From Paramacrobiotus richtersi (taxonomy: Eukaryota > Tardigrada > Eutardigrada > Parachela > Macrobiotidae): DNA of 20,540 nucleotides. Position numbers and translations under genes: made by a program. Shown one piece after another: positions 18,249-20,540 of the stretch (position 1 is the stretch's first letter; the number at the start of each line of letters is the position of its first letter). The notes beneath the pieces were generated by a model that was not told the DNA's origin, did no database searches, and worked only from the letters and a program-made list of their open reading frames with translations. The stretch is taken from positions 1 through 20,540 of the forward strand of contig JAQGAU010001219.1 of the NCBI GenBank assembly GCA_034698045.1, in the 5' to 3' direction.

Positions 18249-18660
18249 TGTGTTTTTATTTCCTATGTTCTCTATTTCTTGTTGTATTTCTTACATTAGT
18301 AACTGCAACTCTGATTTATTAGCTACTAAAACAGAAATATATAATATAAAATACAAAAGATATGCAAATATCAAATATAGAAAAATCAATTTTTCAGTTG
18401 GTTTTTGCGTTTATTCTAAAAAATTATTATCATGTAAATTACAAAACAATTAGTCACTTGCAGGATAAAACAAATATCACGTGACATATTCTGTTTTCTG
18501 TTTGGTATGTCTTTTATTTCTTGTTATATTTGTTATGCTAATTATAATAGCAAGACTATACAATTTCTCTTAATAAATATATTTTTTCTTTTTCTTATAT
18601 CGTTTATCAAAAGAAAAGATTATTATGTAAAATACACAAAATTAGAAAACTGCAGAATAA
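18249..18660. repeat. AT-rich block with two similar segments
   Basis: The segments starting near 18249 and 18495 share TTTTATTTC..TTCTTGTTGTATTT-like text followed by an A-rich stretch ending in ATTATnATGTAAA(A/T)TACA. They look like a diverged tandem duplication of about 245 bases. Composition is sharply more AT-rich than the window to the left. It could equally be intron or intergenic DNA. Confidence 0.45.
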
Positions 18661-18689
18661 ACTTTTCAACTTCTCACATCGCTGTTAGT

Positions 18690-18917
18690 CAGACCAAGAA
18701 AGACGCCCAGTCCCTAGCTGCGCCAAGGAGAAACGCGACGAAGGCCGCTAAGCAATCACACACATCCAGCAGGATTTTCTCAACATCGGCGCGCGAATAC
18801 ACGTCAGGTAGAGATTCCGCGACATATGAGGAAATCCCATACAAAGATACCCCGGCTTCGAATCCGACAATATCCCACATAAAAAATGATAATGCACTGC
18901 CGCAGGCAGCTGCTTAG
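18690..18917 (+). CDS. Possible last exon of an unknown gene
   Basis: After a pyrimidine-rich stretch ending in GTTAG (18689), composition becomes GC-richer and the frame is open to a TAG at 18915-18917. The peptide is serine-, alanine- and lysine-rich with GRDSATYEEIPYKD, like a disordered or cytoplasmic tail. AATAAA motifs follow near 19063 and 19100. The minus strand of the same stretch (18689-18880) is also open with a sensible peptide, so the strand is uncertain. I do not recognise the protein and cannot exclude that neither strand is coding. Confidence 0.25.
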   Translation, partial: QTKKDAQSLAAPRRNATKAAKQSHTSSRIFSTSAREYTSGRDSATYEEIPYKDTPASNPTISHIKNDNALPQAAA

Positions 18918-19306
18918 TAACACATTAAGTTTTACCTTTTCATTTAACTAGTAAATCGTTGCCATTATTGTTCCTGGTTATCTGTACTGTACATTAGTGC
19001 TACATCATCTACGAATTACTGCATTACTGAAATCCTTATTAAAAGGTCCATAAAAAAATACCTAAATAAATTATTAGAGAATTTTATGAAATTGATATAA
19101 ATAAAGACTGATAATAATAATTAATAATATACTACGAGGAATGCTGGAACGGCATGCTACAAAGTTATCAAAAAATTTTAAAATTATAATAAAATTCCGA
19201 ACCACCAAATTATGATAAAATTGGGTTGAAAAGATATCCACAGTTTATAACATCGAAATTAACGAACAAAATTCGCTAAAATTGCTGGAAAGAACGACGG
19301 CATTAC

Positions 19307-19465
19307 CTGATTGAAATTAACCGTTGCGCCAGGCACCACACAGCGGCACGCATCCGCAATGTCCGAAAGACTGGGCCACATTTGTAAACGATTTTCAGCA
19401 ACTCGGGGAGAAAATTGTGCATTGGCGCAGACGGGAACAAAGCTCAACTGATCTGCAAACATCAT
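19307..19465 (-). CDS. Possible first exon of an unknown minus-strand gene
   Basis: A minus-strand ATG at 19465 is in a good context (AAACCATGATG) with an in-frame stop two codons upstream. Fifty-three codons follow (MMFADQLSFVPVCANAQF..., later SLSDIADACRCVVPGATVN), ending TTCAATCAG directly before GTAATG, a good donor site, in phase 0. Downstream the frame soon stops. The peptide has three cysteines and no family I know. No next exon was found with confidence. Confidence 0.3.
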
Positions 19466-19762
19466 GGTTTAAACCACGTACGGTTCGTTTCTGAGCAGAA
19501 AATTACCATCGACACCTCGTCCGAACCGAGATTCTGCAAGTACAACCGCTAGCTTGAAATAGTTAATCAAGACGGGATTGACGTCATAAATAAAATAAAA
19601 GTCGTCAATACATTTTAGGAAATCATAAATAAAATTAATTAGACAAAAATCACAAAACTAAATCAGTCTAAAAGCAACAACCATCTAAGCCCAATAAAAC
19701 AACAAGTGAATACAAATAAAAAAGTTAAGTTCTCTTTTATTTGATTTTTTAGTTAATCTTTT

Positions 19763-20235
19763 TTATATAATTTGTGATTCCAGGCTTTCATTTTTATTAT
19801 TTATTGATAATAAATTTCTTATCAGATTATAATTTAATTTTAATTCTAATTTCCTTTTATTAAAAAAAGGTTTAAAATCGTAATGCAGATATACCATGGC
19901 ATGATAGCTTGGTGTTTTCTCGGTGGATAAAAGCAGCGTGAAAAACTGTACCACATCGCCAGGGGGTTCTTCCATTTCGTTGTAGGAGAGTTGGGCGGGA
20001 TTTGCCTGGGTTAGAAGAAGAAGGTGATGCAGATAGATTTTTGCGCTTAATCATTTCAGGCTTGTTTGAAAACATCCTACAGATATTGTCTTCAAGAGAC
20101 AATAATTTTTTCAAAAAAAGTTCAGTTATATTGTTTGGCACTTTGGCCAGTACTGTACCTGTACTTGTTTCAATGCCAGTGCTGTTGCAGTAGTCGCAGG
20201 ATATAGTTTCCTTGGCAACGCAAATGTCAATTAAC
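19763..20235 (-). pseudogene. Possible coding remnant, unknown
   Basis: On the minus strand 20235-19980 reads IDICVAKETISCDYCNSTG, then VPNNITELFLKKLLSLEDNI, then a serine-rich basic stretch. About 19975 the better frame changes by one base, to EEPPGDVVQFFTLLLSTEKT and on to a stop at 19763. The CDYC pair and the leucine-rich helix look protein-like. There is no proper ATG. It may be an exon with an indel or a transposon relic. No family recognised. Confidence 0.25.
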
Positions 20236-20540
20236 TTGATTTACAGGCGACAGAAGTGCAGCACGGACAAAAGGGTATGTCCTCCATATATATATAGCCA
20301 AAATCTGAATCGGTTATCCTTTATAGACTCAAGAACCAATAGTCCGATTGGACTGTTTTAAGTTTCATTAGAAAGAGGGATCAAAGAAGGGGAGGCATCC
20401 GTCGGAAGTTTTGTAAAACTAATTGTCTAAATCAGTCAAATTCTTTAAAAAAAGCAATGGTACCCACTTGAGCCGGTGGGTGAATTCCGTGGGTCTGGGC
20501 TGTGTGTCAAGCGAATGGTATGGCTTTTTCGAGATGTATG
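20236..20540. other. No recognised feature
   Basis: Nothing recognised apart from a short (AT)n run near 20287. Confidence 0.4.

Overview
This window looks like accessory DNA from a eukaryote, most likely an invertebrate animal. Nothing is operon-like, the only long readable proteins are reverse-transcriptase-related, there are AATAAA polyadenylation signals after element ORFs, a 5S rRNA-like polymerase III promoter, many dispersed, tandem and inverted repeats, and a few short coding-like stretches bounded by plausible splice sites. The exact organism cannot be named from the sequence alone. I see no intact host gene.

Layout. The left part (about 841-4123) holds a nearly complete non-LTR retrotransposon ('element A', + strand). 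It is flanked by a 12-base direct repeat that could be a target-site duplication, starts with two 60-bp tandem units, and encodes one polyprotein: an N-terminal domain, a reverse transcriptase with a YLDD box, a Cys-His zinc motif, and a PD...D restriction-like endonuclease. It is broken by a frameshift at a C10 run, one in-frame stop inside RT motif A, and a second frameshift after the RT. From 6030 down to 5114 on the minus strand is a decayed Gag-like gene whose two zinc knuckles fall in different frames. A second LINE-type 3' tail (AATAAA followed by five GTT units) lies at 6280-6300.

The middle (6300-10530) is mostly unassigned sequence with two copies of a GGCC-rich dispersed repeat. 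From 10528 to 13065 the DNA is a nest of repeats: a four-unit satellite, the N-terminal half of a LINE reverse transcriptase with one stop, a minisatellite, a 5S-rRNA-derived SINE-like unit ending in (AAATAC)4, and the C-terminal tail of a LINE protein. From 13223 to about 14790 is 'element B', a 5'-truncated relative of element A whose remaining 424 codons (thumb, zinc motif, endonuclease) are completely open.

The right part (15250-20540) has a roughly 394-bp foldback structure with 170-bp arms, a tiny minus-strand segment encoding a P-loop resembling DEAH-helicase motif I or an AAA+ Walker A, two more GGCC repeats, a short-unit minisatellite, an AT-rich block, and three weak exon-like stretches.

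The genes do not form a pathway. The coherent theme is retroelement biology: two families with the same RT-zinc-endonuclease architecture in the same orientation, at least one LINE family of a different type, a Gag-bearing element, and short repeats presumably mobilised by others. The most unusual item is the RT/zinc/endonuclease family, together with its tandem 5' units and the stem-loop placed right at the stop codon in the 3' UTR.
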